This document shows, one piece after another, positions 1 to 8,204 of a stretch of 16,800 nt of DNA. This stretch comes from Sulfurimonas sp. (GTDB lineage: Bacteria > Campylobacterota > Campylobacteria > Campylobacterales > Sulfurimonadaceae), in contig DQSP01000154.1 of the NCBI GenBank assembly GCA_015663215.1, forward strand, positions 1 through 16,800, read 5' to 3'. Numbering within the stretch: the first letter of the stretch is position 1; every line of letters begins with the position of its first letter. Both the position numbers and the translations under genes were made by a program. The notes beneath the pieces are model-generated. The model was not told the origin of the DNA and ran no database searches. It worked only from the letters and a program-made list of their open reading frames with translations.

Positions 1-94
1 CACCACCTTGAGCACCACCTTGAGCACCACCTTGAGCACCACCTTGAGCACCACCTTGAGCACCACCTTGAGCACCACCCAGACCACCTTGTGC
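1..94 (-). repeat. 12-bp in-frame tandem repeat encoding AQGG
   Basis: Six perfect head-to-tail copies of CACCACCTTGAG occupy 1-72. Read on the minus strand, each copy encodes Ala-Gln-Gly-Gly. A seventh, slightly diverged AQGG unit (one synonymous change) lies at 83-94, separated by a Leu-Gly-Gly spacer. Position 1 still matches the next unit's phase, so the array probably continues beyond the window and its full copy number is unknown. Because 12 is a multiple of three, copy-number changes would lengthen or shorten the linker without shifting the frame. Confidence 0.95.
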
Positions 95-502
95 AGCAGA
101 GTTTGAACTTAGTGTAACATCTGTACTACCAGTGCTCTTTCTTTGAGAAAGTATGTAGTCTATTTCAAAAACTCGAGTTGTTAAGTAAGAGATTTTAAGC
201 AGATTGTTTTCTAATGTATAAGAGAGGTTATTCTCTAAAAGAATAATATCAAGTACTTCATCAATTGTTAGGTTTTTTAGATTTGTTTTATTTAACTTCG
301 TTTCTAAAAAGGTTCCAGCATTAGGATCAGTAACAATGATACTAAAACCACATTCATCACTAAGTTGATCAACGAAATCAATTATTTTAGTCTCTTTAGC
401 AGAGCTAATACTAAAAAGTTCGTATGAACAGTCTGCTAGTACACTTGAAGAGAGTAGAACTGCTAAGAGTGTTGCTTGTATTGGCATTTTTATATATTTC
501 AT
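1..502 (-). CDS. mshL: MshL/PilQ-like secretin, N-terminal part (runs off left edge)
   Basis: Outer-membrane secretin that would form the pore for a type IV pilus (MSHA-like) or the related DNA-uptake system. Only 167 residues are present; the pore-forming C-terminal domain lies outside. I chose the ATG at 502 because AGGA sits six bases upstream; a second ATG at 487 is possible. The N-terminus is a signal peptide (MPIQATLLAVLLSSSVLA) followed by Cys. Residues about 27-107 look like a secretin/TonB short N-terminal (STN) domain. The stretch VFEIDYILSQRKSTGSTDV resembles the Secretin_N_2 domain of MshL proteins, which normally contains a Gly/Ser-rich loop; here that loop becomes an AQGG repeat. 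It follows mshK by eight bases, in the expected mshI-J-K-L order. A Campylobacter CtsD-type competence secretin is the main alternative role. The family is secure; pilus versus DNA uptake is not. Confidence 0.85.
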   Translation of the reverse strand, partial: MKYIKMPIQATLLAVLLSSSVLADCSYELFSISSAKETKIIDFVDQLSDECGFSIIVTDPNAGTFLETKLNKTNLKNLTIDEVLDIILLENNLSYTLENNLLKISYLTTRVFEIDYILSQRKSTGSTDVTLSSNSAAQGGLGGAQGGAQGGAQGGAQGGAQGGAQGG

Positions 503-510
503 TTTAAATC

Positions 511-972
511 CTACTTATTTAGAAATTTTAATTTATCACTATTACTTTTTGTTGAGAGTAATAGTTGCTTTTTGTGCTTACTTAAAAGCACAGAGTTACG
601 ATTGATTTCATTTAGTTTATAACCATTTACTGTGTCCCCAATTCTGTACCATTTCCCACTAATCATGGCAGAGTTGTTCATAACAGCACTAAGTACTAAA
701 ACTTTATTTACAGTTTTTACTTTTTCTTTCTTAACAACTAGAGGGCCTACTCTCTTTGTTCCTTTAGAGACTACTTTTTTACCTGTCTTGTCTATAGTTG
801 TTTTGTTTTTTTGTAAAAAAATAAAAGGATTTTTAATCCTATTAACAGCAGATGACTTCATACCTACACGAGCTGGTTTTATTGCATCAACTTGTTGGTC
901 AACCCAAGAGAGTTCATTTGAGAGTATCGCAGTACTTAGAAGTACAGATAAGGTTAAAGCTATTTTTTTCAT
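511..972 (-). CDS. mshK: MshK/PilP-like pilus assembly protein
   Basis: A 153-residue exported protein, likely the periplasmic connector between the inner-membrane MshI/MshJ platform and the MshL secretin, like PilP or GspC. I chose the ATG at 972 rather than the one at 990. It starts a clean signal peptide (MKKIALTLSVLLSTAILS) and overlaps the mshJ stop codon as TAATG. The middle (about residues 40-85) is rich in Lys and Thr and probably disordered. The C-terminal part (about 93-145) has the small beta domain of this group, with the characteristic ISGKWYRIGDTVNGYKL stretch and alternating beta strands. The family assignment rests on this motif and on position between mshJ and mshL; overall similarity in this family is low. 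Confidence 0.75.
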   Translation of the reverse strand: MKKIALTLSVLLSTAILSNELSWVDQQVDAIKPARVGMKSSAVNRIKNPFIFLQKNKTTIDKTGKKVVSKGTKRVGPLVVKKEKVKTVNKVLVLSAVMNNSAMISGKWYRIGDTVNGYKLNEINRNSVLLSKHKKQLLLSTKSNSDKLKFLNK

Positions 973-1619
973 TAGTATGTAATCCCCCAAACTGAAATAT
1001 TCAAGTCTGTATTTAGCTTGTTTTGGGCTTTAATAGTAAAGTCATGTATATCAACAACAAGTTCACTTCGCTCCAAAGAGTTTATAAAAAGAAAGGTGTT
1101 TCTATAGTTTGCCGTTGTGCTAATAGTTATATCTAGGATATGCCCAAATGAATTGTGTGTTTGTGCATATGTATTTGAAAAGTTTTGAATCTTGACATGA
1201 TATTTTTGAGCATTTTTAGAGATTGAGTCTAAGTATTCACCCCAAGTTCTTTCATCATAAATAAGTGAAGATATAGTTTCTATCTTACTCTTTATATATG
1301 CATTGTTGTCTTTGTGAACTATCATATCTGCATTTATTTTCATAATTTCTTTATCAAGATTGATTATTTTAGATTCAGGGTTTACTTTTAAGTATAGGTT
1401 GTCTGCATTTATTTTTCTATCTAAGTTAACAATATTAGCTCTTGTGCTTTCAAAATTTGCAAAAGAACTATCCCAAAAGAGCATATATGAAAAAGCAAAA
1501 ATACCTGCAACTATCATCATGTAAATCATGTAAGTATCTTTTTGTGTCTTTTGAGAAAATGCCTTGTCTATATTATGTAAGTAGTCTTCTATATTTAATT
1601 TTGGTAGAATGTTTTTCAT
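972..1619 (-). CDS. mshJ: MshJ/PilO-like pilus assembly membrane protein
   Basis: A 215-residue bitopic inner-membrane protein. It has a cytoplasmic N-terminus of about 30 residues and one membrane helix at about 30-48 (MIYMMIVAGIFAFSYMLFW). A helical, probably coiled-coil segment follows at about 57-110, then a periplasmic alpha/beta domain. This is the PilO/GspM/MshJ layout: such proteins pair with PilN-type partners to build the pilus alignment subcomplex. The start overlaps the mshI stop by four bases (ATGA), and its own stop overlaps the mshK start by one base, which implies translational coupling. No catalytic motif is present or expected. The call is by architecture and gene order, not by a signature motif. 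A CtsR-type competence protein would look similar. Confidence 0.7.
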   Translation of the reverse strand: MKNILPKLNIEDYLHNIDKAFSQKTQKDTYMIYMMIVAGIFAFSYMLFWDSSFANFESTRANIVNLDRKINADNLYLKVNPESKIINLDKEIMKINADMIVHKDNNAYIKSKIETISSLIYDERTWGEYLDSISKNAQKYHVKIQNFSNTYAQTHNSFGHILDITISTTANYRNTFLFINSLERSELVVDIHDFTIKAQNKLNTDLNISVWGITY

Positions 1620-3151
1620 AATATATTCACCTTTAGTTGTGAGAAGTATGCTTTACTTTCGTCATCGTAATCAATACTTTCTAGTTCAAACTTGAATCTA
1701 TTTTCGTATGTTTTAGTGAGATATTGTACCAGTTTAGTAATTTTTCTATCCTTTGATGAAACTAAATCCAACTGAAATGTTTTTAATGCATCAACTTCCG
1801 TATATGAAAGAGACTCCATCTTTACTGAAAACTTATTTAAGTCTTTAGTGAGTGTTGCGAGTAGTTGTGCTTTCATTGGATAGTTTACTTTTACATCATG
1901 TATTTTTATTAAAGTATTCTTCTTTGTAACATATTCTTTTTTTTCTATATTCAAGAGAGTAAGTGATTTCGCTTTATCCGCTTCCTTATTCTTAATAGTA
2001 GATTGCCTCGTTATTTTGATGTTATGTACTTCTTTATACTCTTGTTTTAGTATATCTTCTTGAAGTACTTGTGCATATGTGAGGATCCAGTATGTCACAG
2101 GATACATAAAAGCTAAAGCAAATGATGCTGCTGTTAGTAAAATAAGTTTACCACTTGCTCGTTTAATAAAAGCAGGTGGACGATGGTATACAGTGAAGTT
2201 TGCTTCATATCTTTGTGACTCTGAAAGAGTAGTGTATATGTGCATTAATGCATGAAGTTGGTCTACATATAAGTCATTACTTTGGAAACCATAATCAAAG
2301 TCAAATTCACTTGCCTTAATATTTAGTTCTACTTCAAGCATTTCGTGGAGTTTCGTTTGAGTCTCTACCTGTGAACCTATGTAGAGGTGGTCAAAACTTT
2401 CAATATCAAAGGCACGCTTTGCATAAGTTAAAATATCATTTACATTTGCAAAAAGTTCCTTATAGAGTTTAATAAAGTGTTCTTTGTATTCGCTATCTGT
2501 CTCTTTAAGGTTCTCAGTTGTATAAAAATCTATAAAACTAGAGTACTCTATTCGTTCACCATAAAGTTCACAAAAACGTTCATGCATATCTATAAGTGAA
2601 TACTTAATAGACTTTGTATAAATAAATTCCTTATCTCCATAAATGGTGATAAATGCATCATTTTCTTGAAAGTAAATGAAACAGTGAACACCTCCACTGT
2701 CTATAATCTCTTTAGAATATAGAGACTTAAGAAGTAGTGGAGCTGGGATTATAATATCAAGATATTTAATCTTTTCTATAGGGTTTGTAAATGTTTGAGT
2801 AACTTCAAGTGGATCAACTATAAAAACATGAAAGTATCTATTGTCTTCATCAAGGTTATTAAATGTCTCAATGTATTGTATTTGATACTCAACAGCATTA
2901 TCAAGAGCAAGTTCATCGTAAGCTTTTGAGTTTATGGCATCAAATATATCTTCATCAGGGATATTTTTACTTATCTCAATTTGAGCATTAATAAACTCTT
3001 TTGTATTCAAGTAAGAAATTGCAAATTGCTCTTTAGAAAATTCTGGTGAATTATTTACATTTAAAAAGCTTGAAACACCATTAACATATGTGTCATTATA
3101 GGGGTTAACTGATAGTACACTTGAAAAAGAGTGGTGTGTTTTGGTTTTCAT
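1616..3151 (-). CDS. mshI: MshI-like protein (PilM/PilN-type fusion)
   Basis: A 511-residue membrane protein. Residues 1 to about 320 form a soluble acidic domain that would be cytoplasmic, in the position of the actin-like PilM domain of MshI, although I see no clear nucleotide-binding motif. A single membrane helix lies at about 335-360 (LILLTAASFALAFMYPVTYW). A long Lys/Glu-rich coiled-coil segment follows at about 362-415, then a PilN-like periplasmic alpha/beta domain (about 420-511). That is the MshI plan: PilM and PilN equivalents in one chain. It starts 11 bases after the M14 peptidase gene, with AGGA nine bases before the ATG, and overlaps mshJ by four bases. Its divergent N-terminal domain makes the PilM part an inference; the PilN-like half and gene order carry the call. 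Confidence 0.7.
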   Translation of the reverse strand: MKTKTHHSFSSVLSVNPYNDTYVNGVSSFLNVNNSPEFSKEQFAISYLNTKEFINAQIEISKNIPDEDIFDAINSKAYDELALDNAVEYQIQYIETFNNLDEDNRYFHVFIVDPLEVTQTFTNPIEKIKYLDIIIPAPLLLKSLYSKEIIDSGGVHCFIYFQENDAFITIYGDKEFIYTKSIKYSLIDMHERFCELYGERIEYSSFIDFYTTENLKETDSEYKEHFIKLYKELFANVNDILTYAKRAFDIESFDHLYIGSQVETQTKLHEMLEVELNIKASEFDFDYGFQSNDLYVDQLHALMHIYTTLSESQRYEANFTVYHRPPAFIKRASGKLILLTAASFALAFMYPVTYWILTYAQVLQEDILKQEYKEVHNIKITRQSTIKNKEADKAKSLTLLNIEKKEYVTKKNTLIKIHDVKVNYPMKAQLLATLTKDLNKFSVKMESLSYTEVDALKTFQLDLVSSKDRKITKLVQYLTKTYENRFKFELESIDYDDESKAYFSQLKVNIL

Positions 3152-3162
3152 TAACTATTTTC

Positions 3163-4449
3163 CTATTTGAAATGGACCATTAACATGGAACAAAATTTTT
3201 CTTTTTTATAAAACTCAACTCTATAAACTTTATGGTTAGTGTCAACTGAATAATTTTTATTCAAATTCTCTAAAGAGATACTGATATTACTCTCATCAAT
3301 ATGACCTTTTGGTTGATAACCAATAATATTTACTCGTTGCCCTTTACTTTTTATAACTTTAAAATCGGCAGTTACATAAAAGTCTGAAGTGTTTGAGAGG
3401 GAAATTTCTTTTCCATCTATAACAAAATTCAATTTATCTTGACAATGATCAGTTAAGTTGAAATATTGAGGCTTTAACTGAGTAATCTGTTTATTACCAA
3501 TAAAGACTAAATATTTACCTCTGTTTTTTTGAACTTTACCCAGAGGGTGTGAAAACTTAAATTCATTACTCTTCAATTCTATCGGAATATAGCTTAAAGA
3601 TTTTTTTATATCAGTTAAATTTAAAAATATATTACCATTTATGCCTAAATTACCGCATTTATTGAGGATTTTTGCTATCTCTTTTTCATCTAATTTAAAG
3701 TTTCTCTTATACTTGATGTCCATTATTTTCATATATTCTTCAATCGCAAGGAGCTGGTAGAAGACTTTTTGGCTTAAATTCTTCAGGTTTTTACTTGTCT
3801 CAATAGCAAATGCAGGTTTGTTGTTTGTAACAGAAAAGTAAGTAAGTGAAAGTTGCATTGCTTCATCATCATACTTTGTATTTGTGTTTTTTACATCAAA
3901 ACTATGATGTTGTTGTAGAAGCTTTTTGTTAACATTGTTCTTTACTTTTATCGCTATATCGTTTAAATTTCCAAAGTCTTGCTCAGTTTTTAAATCACAC
4001 TGGTCAATAACACAGGTCTGTCCCCAAGCATTTGGATTAAAGATGCTTCCCTGATTTTTTTTCCGGTAAAAACCATGACCATCATGTAGGTTTAAAACTA
4101 AAGAGACCTTTGGTGAGAGAATAACTTCTTTTATCTCATCAACTATTTCTTTATCTTTATCCCCATCCTTAACATAAGCAAACTTTCTATTCATATCTCC
4201 ATGTATGCCACGTCTGTTCTTGACTATACTTTCACTATTAAGATTTGGAACTATCCAAAGGTTTTTTGAGACAATTGTATAGTTGCTTATAAGGATAGAA
4301 GCAGCAAAGTATCCTCCAGGTTCATTACCATGAATACCTGCTACTACTAATAGTGTAGTATTGGAGTCACTATTCTCTTTTTTAACAAGCTGAATTTTTG
4401 CATTGAGAAAGCTTGTGAGTAGTAGAAAAAAAATAAAAATTAATTTCAT
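3163..4449 (-). CDS. csd4: Csd4/Pgp1-like M14 peptidoglycan carboxypeptidase
   Basis: A 428-residue periplasmic zinc peptidase of family M14, resembling Csd4 of H. pylori and Pgp1 of C. jejuni, which trim peptidoglycan tripeptides to dipeptides and thereby set helical cell shape. A signal peptide covers residues 1-17. Zinc ligands are visible as H40-x-x-E43 in GIHGNEPGG and H122 in NLHDGHGF. Substrate-binding N87-R88 is in GDMNRKF, and the likely catalytic Glu is E217 in AFAIETS. The remaining ~180 residues would be the beta-rich C-terminal domains. The first ligand is His, whereas H. pylori Csd4 is known for an atypical Gln there. The gene begins directly after the csd6-like stop (TAGATG), so the two shape enzymes are co-transcribed. 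Its exact cleavage specificity cannot be read from sequence. Confidence 0.85.
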   Translation of the reverse strand: MKLIFIFFLLLTSFLNAKIQLVKKENSDSNTTLLVVAGIHGNEPGGYFAASILISNYTIVSKNLWIVPNLNSESIVKNRRGIHGDMNRKFAYVKDGDKDKEIVDEIKEVILSPKVSLVLNLHDGHGFYRKKNQGSIFNPNAWGQTCVIDQCDLKTEQDFGNLNDIAIKVKNNVNKKLLQQHHSFDVKNTNTKYDDEAMQLSLTYFSVTNNKPAFAIETSKNLKNLSQKVFYQLLAIEEYMKIMDIKYKRNFKLDEKEIAKILNKCGNLGINGNIFLNLTDIKKSLSYIPIELKSNEFKFSHPLGKVQKNRGKYLVFIGNKQITQLKPQYFNLTDHCQDKLNFVIDGKEISLSNTSDFYVTADFKVIKSKGQRVNIIGYQPKGHIDESNISISLENLNKNYSVDTNHKVYRVEFYKKEKFCSMLMVHFK

Positions 4450-5433
4450 CTATTTTTCTGTAATGATTTTTATTTTAGAATCTTCAAGTTTAAGTATAAG
4501 AACTTTGTCACCTGTAAATGAGAAACTACTTGAATTGTAAATCTCTGAAAAAGTTACCTTATACATGTTGTCCGTTCCTGGGTAAGGAAGAACATTTATC
4601 TTAGTAAAAAGAATTGTTTTAGTTTCATCTTTCTTAAAAATTCTTGTTTTATATTTACTAAAATCTTCGATATTCATACCATCAAAACGTAAAAATGATG
4701 TATCATAAAAGTTTAGATAAGAAGTGATATCATTATATAACCAAGCATATCTCCATGCATAAAGTTGTGCTAATACATTAGCGAGAGTTGTTTTAGACAC
4801 ATTGTCTTTGTGCTCTTCTTCACTTATGATTAATATTGTTTCAGATATGTCAATGTGTCTATCTAAGCACTCTATGCTTGAGTTGTTAATTGCTATACAA
4901 CCTTTCGTGTAACTATCTCTTTCTTGGTCAAGTGGAAGACCATGAATCCATATGCCTGAACCATTTTTACCAAGATATCTGTCATAAGAATTTGGATAAG
5001 AAGTTACAAATGCCATAAGACCATAAAAAGAGTCTACTTTAGAGAGTTTTTTAACAAGTTTATAAACACCAATAGGAGTTCTTAAATCTCCCTCTTTTAC
5101 TTTGTCCCCTTTGACTTTTCCAGTAAATGCACTATAGCCTTTGGTACTGACAAATGACTGGTTTGCATCCTTTGTATAGAGAGTTAGAGTAGAGTTTGAC
5201 TTGTCACATGTTAAAACATTCTTGTAGGACTCAATGTATCCAAATCGTGTATCTATATTTTGTATATATGTGTCCCAATATGCTTGAGTAGCAAGGTCTT
5301 TGTCCATCTGCTTTTCAAGATTTTTAATTCCATATTTTCTATACTGTGTTAAGGCATCACAATAAAGAGAACTGTTTATAACAAACAACAGTAATAAAAT
5401 GTTTAATAGCATTCTTTTATTTTGCACTATCAT
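4450..5433 (-). CDS. csd6: Csd6/Pgp2-like L,D-carboxypeptidase (YkuD domain plus NTF2-like domain)
   Basis: A 327-residue periplasmic enzyme of the YkuD (L,D-transpeptidase fold) family. Csd6 in H. pylori and Pgp2 in C. jejuni act as L,D-carboxypeptidases that remove the terminal D-Ala from tetrapeptides, giving tripeptides to Csd4/Pgp1. A signal peptide occupies about 1-25. I prefer the ATG at 5433 because it supplies the positive n-region (K6, R7), which the alternative ATG at 5412 would lose. The catalytic signature is H164 (GIWIHGLPL) and C179 in TKGC, with Thr where many members have Ser. The C-terminal ~110 residues (YAWRYAWLYNDITSYLNFY and after) match the NTF2-like domain of Csd6. It overlaps era by 17 bases and abuts the csd4-like gene, so both halves of the trimming pathway sit together. 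Confidence 0.87.
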   Translation of the reverse strand: MIVQNKRMLLNILLLLFVINSSLYCDALTQYRKYGIKNLEKQMDKDLATQAYWDTYIQNIDTRFGYIESYKNVLTCDKSNSTLTLYTKDANQSFVSTKGYSAFTGKVKGDKVKEGDLRTPIGVYKLVKKLSKVDSFYGLMAFVTSYPNSYDRYLGKNGSGIWIHGLPLDQERDSYTKGCIAINNSSIECLDRHIDISETILIISEEEHKDNVSKTTLANVLAQLYAWRYAWLYNDITSYLNFYDTSFLRFDGMNIEDFSKYKTRIFKKDETKTILFTKINVLPYPGTDNMYKVTFSEIYNSSSFSFTGDKVLILKLEDSKIKIITEK

Positions 5434-6301
5434 AGCCTATCTCTTTTAAAAAGTTTACATCTTTCGTCCAGCCTTTTTTAACAACAACTTGTAGGTTTAG
5501 ATAAGCTTTTTTTGTACTGAGTCTCTCTATCTTTTCACGAGCAGATTTTCCGATGCGTTTGATACAATCTCCACCTTTACCAATGATAATTCCCTTTTGA
5601 GACTCTTTTTCAATGATAATCATCGCAGTGATTACATCAACATGAGCCTCTTCATCTATGCTCTCTATAATAACATCAGACTCATAAGGAACTTCATCAC
5701 TTACATTCTCAAAGATTCCCTCACGGATAAACCCTGCATATATATCCCGAACTAACTCACTAGTTAAGTCTTCTGGGTCAAAAAGAAAAGGAGATTCTGG
5801 AAGGTTTCTTGTGATGAGTTTAAGTAAGTCTTCATGACCCACTTTTTTAGGAATGGCAACAGGAACAAGTGCTTCAAAATGATCTGAAAATTGGTTATAA
5901 GATGCAATGGTTTTAAAGAGTTTTTCTTGTTTTACTTGATCAATTTTACTTATTACTATTATGTGCTTAATGTTTTTTTTGTTAAGTTGTAAAAATTTTT
6001 CATAATGCTCAACACTATCTGTAACAGGAGCAAGATAGATAATTAAATCACAATCACCCATAGCTTTAAGTGCCTCATCCATCATAAACTGGTTCAGTAC
6101 TTTTTCTCTCTCATGTAAACCGGGAGTATCCACAAAGATAATCTGAGTATCTTCAACCATTACGATTGCATTTGAACGTCGTCTAGTTGCATTTGCTTTT
6201 TGACTAACCATAGCAATTTTTTCACCTAGAAGTGAATTCATTAGAGTACTTTTTCCTGCGTTTGGACGACCTATTAAAGAAACGAAACCTGCTTTTGTCA
6301 T
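5417..6301 (-). CDS. era: GTPase Era
   Basis: A 294-residue GTPase that binds 16S rRNA near its 3' end and assists 30S subunit maturation. The G1 loop is GRPNAGKST (11-19), G3 is DTPG (58-61), and G4 reads SKID (118-121) rather than the usual NKxD. The C-terminal KH domain carries its RNA-binding GKGG loop at 241-244. The length is typical for Era. The start has AAGG seven bases upstream of the ATG. It follows hslU by 23 bases and overlaps the csd6-like gene by 17. The hslV-hslU-era-csd6 order is, from memory, that of H. pylori, so the arrangement looks ancestral in the phylum. Confidence 0.97.
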   Translation of the reverse strand: MTKAGFVSLIGRPNAGKSTLMNSLLGEKIAMVSQKANATRRRSNAIVMVEDTQIIFVDTPGLHEREKVLNQFMMDEALKAMGDCDLIIYLAPVTDSVEHYEKFLQLNKKNIKHIIVISKIDQVKQEKLFKTIASYNQFSDHFEALVPVAIPKKVGHEDLLKLITRNLPESPFLFDPEDLTSELVRDIYAGFIREGIFENVSDEVPYESDVIIESIDEEAHVDVITAMIIIEKESQKGIIIGKGGDCIKRIGKSAREKIERLSTKKAYLNLQVVVKKGWTKDVNFLKEIGYDSAK

Positions 6302-6324
6302 ATAGTTACCTTGTTATTTATATT

Positions 6325-7653
6325 TTATAAGATATATCGAGATAAGTCATCATCTTCAACAACTTCATCAAGTTTTTCGTGTACGAGTTCTTTTGTGATA
6401 GCAAAAGTAGTACCTTTATGTTCGTTCGCATCAAAACTCACTTCTTCAAGTATGTTCTCTAAAACAGTATGGAGTCTTCTTGCACCGATGTCTTCAGTGT
6501 TTTCATTCGCACGATGTGCTAACTTCGCAATAGCTCTAACAGCGTCATCTTCAAAGACCAACTTCATTCCCTCAACACCTAAAAGTGCTATGTATTGTTT
6601 GAGTAAAGAGTTCTGAGTTTGAGTGAGAATCTGATAAAGAGTTTCCTCTGTTAAGGATTCTAATTCTACACGAAGAGGAAAACGCCCTTGAAGTTCAGGT
6701 ATCAAATCACTCGGTTTACTTACATGAAATGCACCCGCCGCGATAAATAAAATATGATCAGTATTGATTGTTCCATATTTTGTAGAAACACTCGAGCCTT
6801 CTACTATTGGAAGTAGGTCGCGTTGTACTCCCTCTTTACTCGGGTCATTGCGTCCAGCGGACTTCTCACTTAGAGCGATTTTATCTATCTCATCAAGGAA
6901 GATGATACCACCATTCTCAGCACGACGAAGTGCTTCTGCATTTATACTTGCAGAGTCAAGAAGTTTATGTGCTGCTTCTTGGCGGAGTAAAGACTTGGCA
7001 TCTTTAACTGTTACTTCTTTTTTGTTGTCTTCTTTGTTTATACTTGCAAAAACTTTAGAAAAAGACTCTTGAACTTTTGCCATTTCAGGAGGAAGTCCAC
7101 TGTCATCAAACTCGATGTTGAGTTTTGCTAAGTCAAGCTCAATAAGTTTATCATCCATCTCACCTGATTCTACTTTTTTCTCCATACTCTCGAGTAAATA
7201 TTGATAATCATCTTTTTTACTTTCACTTGCAGACTCAGGAAGAGGGGGAAGAAGTTTTTCTACTATTTTGTTTAAAACATAGTTGTCTATTTTAGATAGG
7301 TTTTCTTCCTCTTTCTCAGCTTTTACTATACTTATAGAGTTTACAACTAAATCACGAATCATAGACTCAACATCACGACCAACAAATCCAACTTCAGTAT
7401 ATTTACTTGCTTCTACTTTTATAAAAGGAACTGACATCATTTTTGCTAAACGCCGAGATATTTCAGTTTTTCCAACACCAGTAGAGCCAATCATTAAAAT
7501 ATTTTTTGGCATTATCTCATTTTGCATTGTCTCATCTAGCTGCATACGACGATAACGTGTACGAAGTGCGAGTGCAATAGTCTTTTTAGCAGCATTTTGA
7601 CCAATCACATACTGGTCTAGATATGTTACAATCTCTTTAGGGGTTAAGTTCAT
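6325..7653 (-). CDS. hslU: HslU, ATPase subunit of the HslUV protease
   Basis: A 442-residue AAA+ unfoldase that feeds proteins into the HslV chamber. Walker A is GSTGVGKT (56-63) and Walker B is IIFLDEID (D254, E255). The central-pore loop is GFVG (89-92), with Phe in place of the common Tyr. The charged, helical I-domain lies between the Walker motifs (about 108-240). The C-terminus ends in DLSRYIL, the tail that docks into HslV and activates it. Length is typical of HslU. It starts six bases after the hslV stop, so the two subunits are made together. Several long antisense reading frames across this gene are shadows. Confidence 0.97.
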   Translation of the reverse strand: MNLTPKEIVTYLDQYVIGQNAAKKTIALALRTRYRRMQLDETMQNEIMPKNILMIGSTGVGKTEISRRLAKMMSVPFIKVEASKYTEVGFVGRDVESMIRDLVVNSISIVKAEKEEENLSKIDNYVLNKIVEKLLPPLPESASESKKDDYQYLLESMEKKVESGEMDDKLIELDLAKLNIEFDDSGLPPEMAKVQESFSKVFASINKEDNKKEVTVKDAKSLLRQEAAHKLLDSASINAEALRRAENGGIIFLDEIDKIALSEKSAGRNDPSKEGVQRDLLPIVEGSSVSTKYGTINTDHILFIAAGAFHVSKPSDLIPELQGRFPLRVELESLTEETLYQILTQTQNSLLKQYIALLGVEGMKLVFEDDAVRAIAKLAHRANENTEDIGARRLHTVLENILEEVSFDANEHKGTTFAITKELVHEKLDEVVEDDDLSRYIL

Positions 7654-7659
7654 TTTTAC

Positions 7660-8199
7660 TTATCTCTCTAGTGTTAAAGTTTTAATGTTATGGTTTGTGT
7701 AGATACAGAGGTCGCCTGCTATATGAAGGGACTCTTTTACAAGTTCTTCAGGGTCTAATGTTGCATGTTTTTTCAGAGCACGAGCAGCTGAAATAGCATA
7801 GTTACCACCACTGCCGATAGAAGCGATTTCTCCATCTTCAGGCTCAACAACATCTCCATTTCCTGTAAGTATAAAGATATGGTCATTGTTTAGAACTATC
7901 ATCATAGCTTCTAAACGCCGCAATACTTTATCTTTTCTCCAAGCTTTAGAAAATTCGACAACGGATTTTAAAATATCCCCTTTTTTATTCTCTAAAAACT
8001 CTTCAAACATATCAAAAAGGTTAAAAGCATCAGCAGTGCTTCCAGCAAAACCAGCAAGGATTTTTCCATGATGAAGTGTGCGAATTTTTGTAGCATTCCC
8101 TTTGAGGACAGAGTCCCCAAAAGTAACCTGACCATCGCCACCAATTACGGCTTTATTTTCAGACTTATAAGCAAGTATAGTAGTAGCATCAAGTCTCAT
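7660..8199 (-). CDS. hslV: HslV, peptidase subunit of the HslUV protease
   Basis: A 179-residue proteasome-beta-like threonine protease that forms the double-ring chamber capped by HslU. Alignment by eye with E. coli HslV puts the catalytic Thr at residue 6 in the string ATTIL, so residues MRLDA would be a short propeptide removed to free the N-terminal Thr; E. coli has only Met. Conserved blocks [19 protein letters not shown] and IGSGGNYA are all present. The gene lies five bases after rplI, whose last codons supply an AGGAG about 13 bases before the ATG. It is part of the rplI-hslV-hslU-era block. Confidence 0.97.
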   Translation of the reverse strand: MRLDATTILAYKSENKAVIGGDGQVTFGDSVLKGNATKIRTLHHGKILAGFAGSTADAFNLFDMFEEFLENKKGDILKSVVEFSKAWRKDKVLRRLEAMMIVLNNDHIFILTGNGDVVEPEDGEIASIGSGGNYAISAARALKKHATLDPEELVKESLHIAGDLCIYTNHNIKTLTLER

Positions 8200-8204
8200 A
8201 TATA

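Noticed and set aside
1..94. Repeat array as a possible CRISPR
   Set aside because: Units are 12 bases with no spacers and stay in frame inside the secretin gene; this is a tandem repeat.
632..982. Plus-strand open frame opposite mshK
   Set aside because: Shadow of mshK; composition mirrors the antisense strand and there is no promoter or ribosome site.
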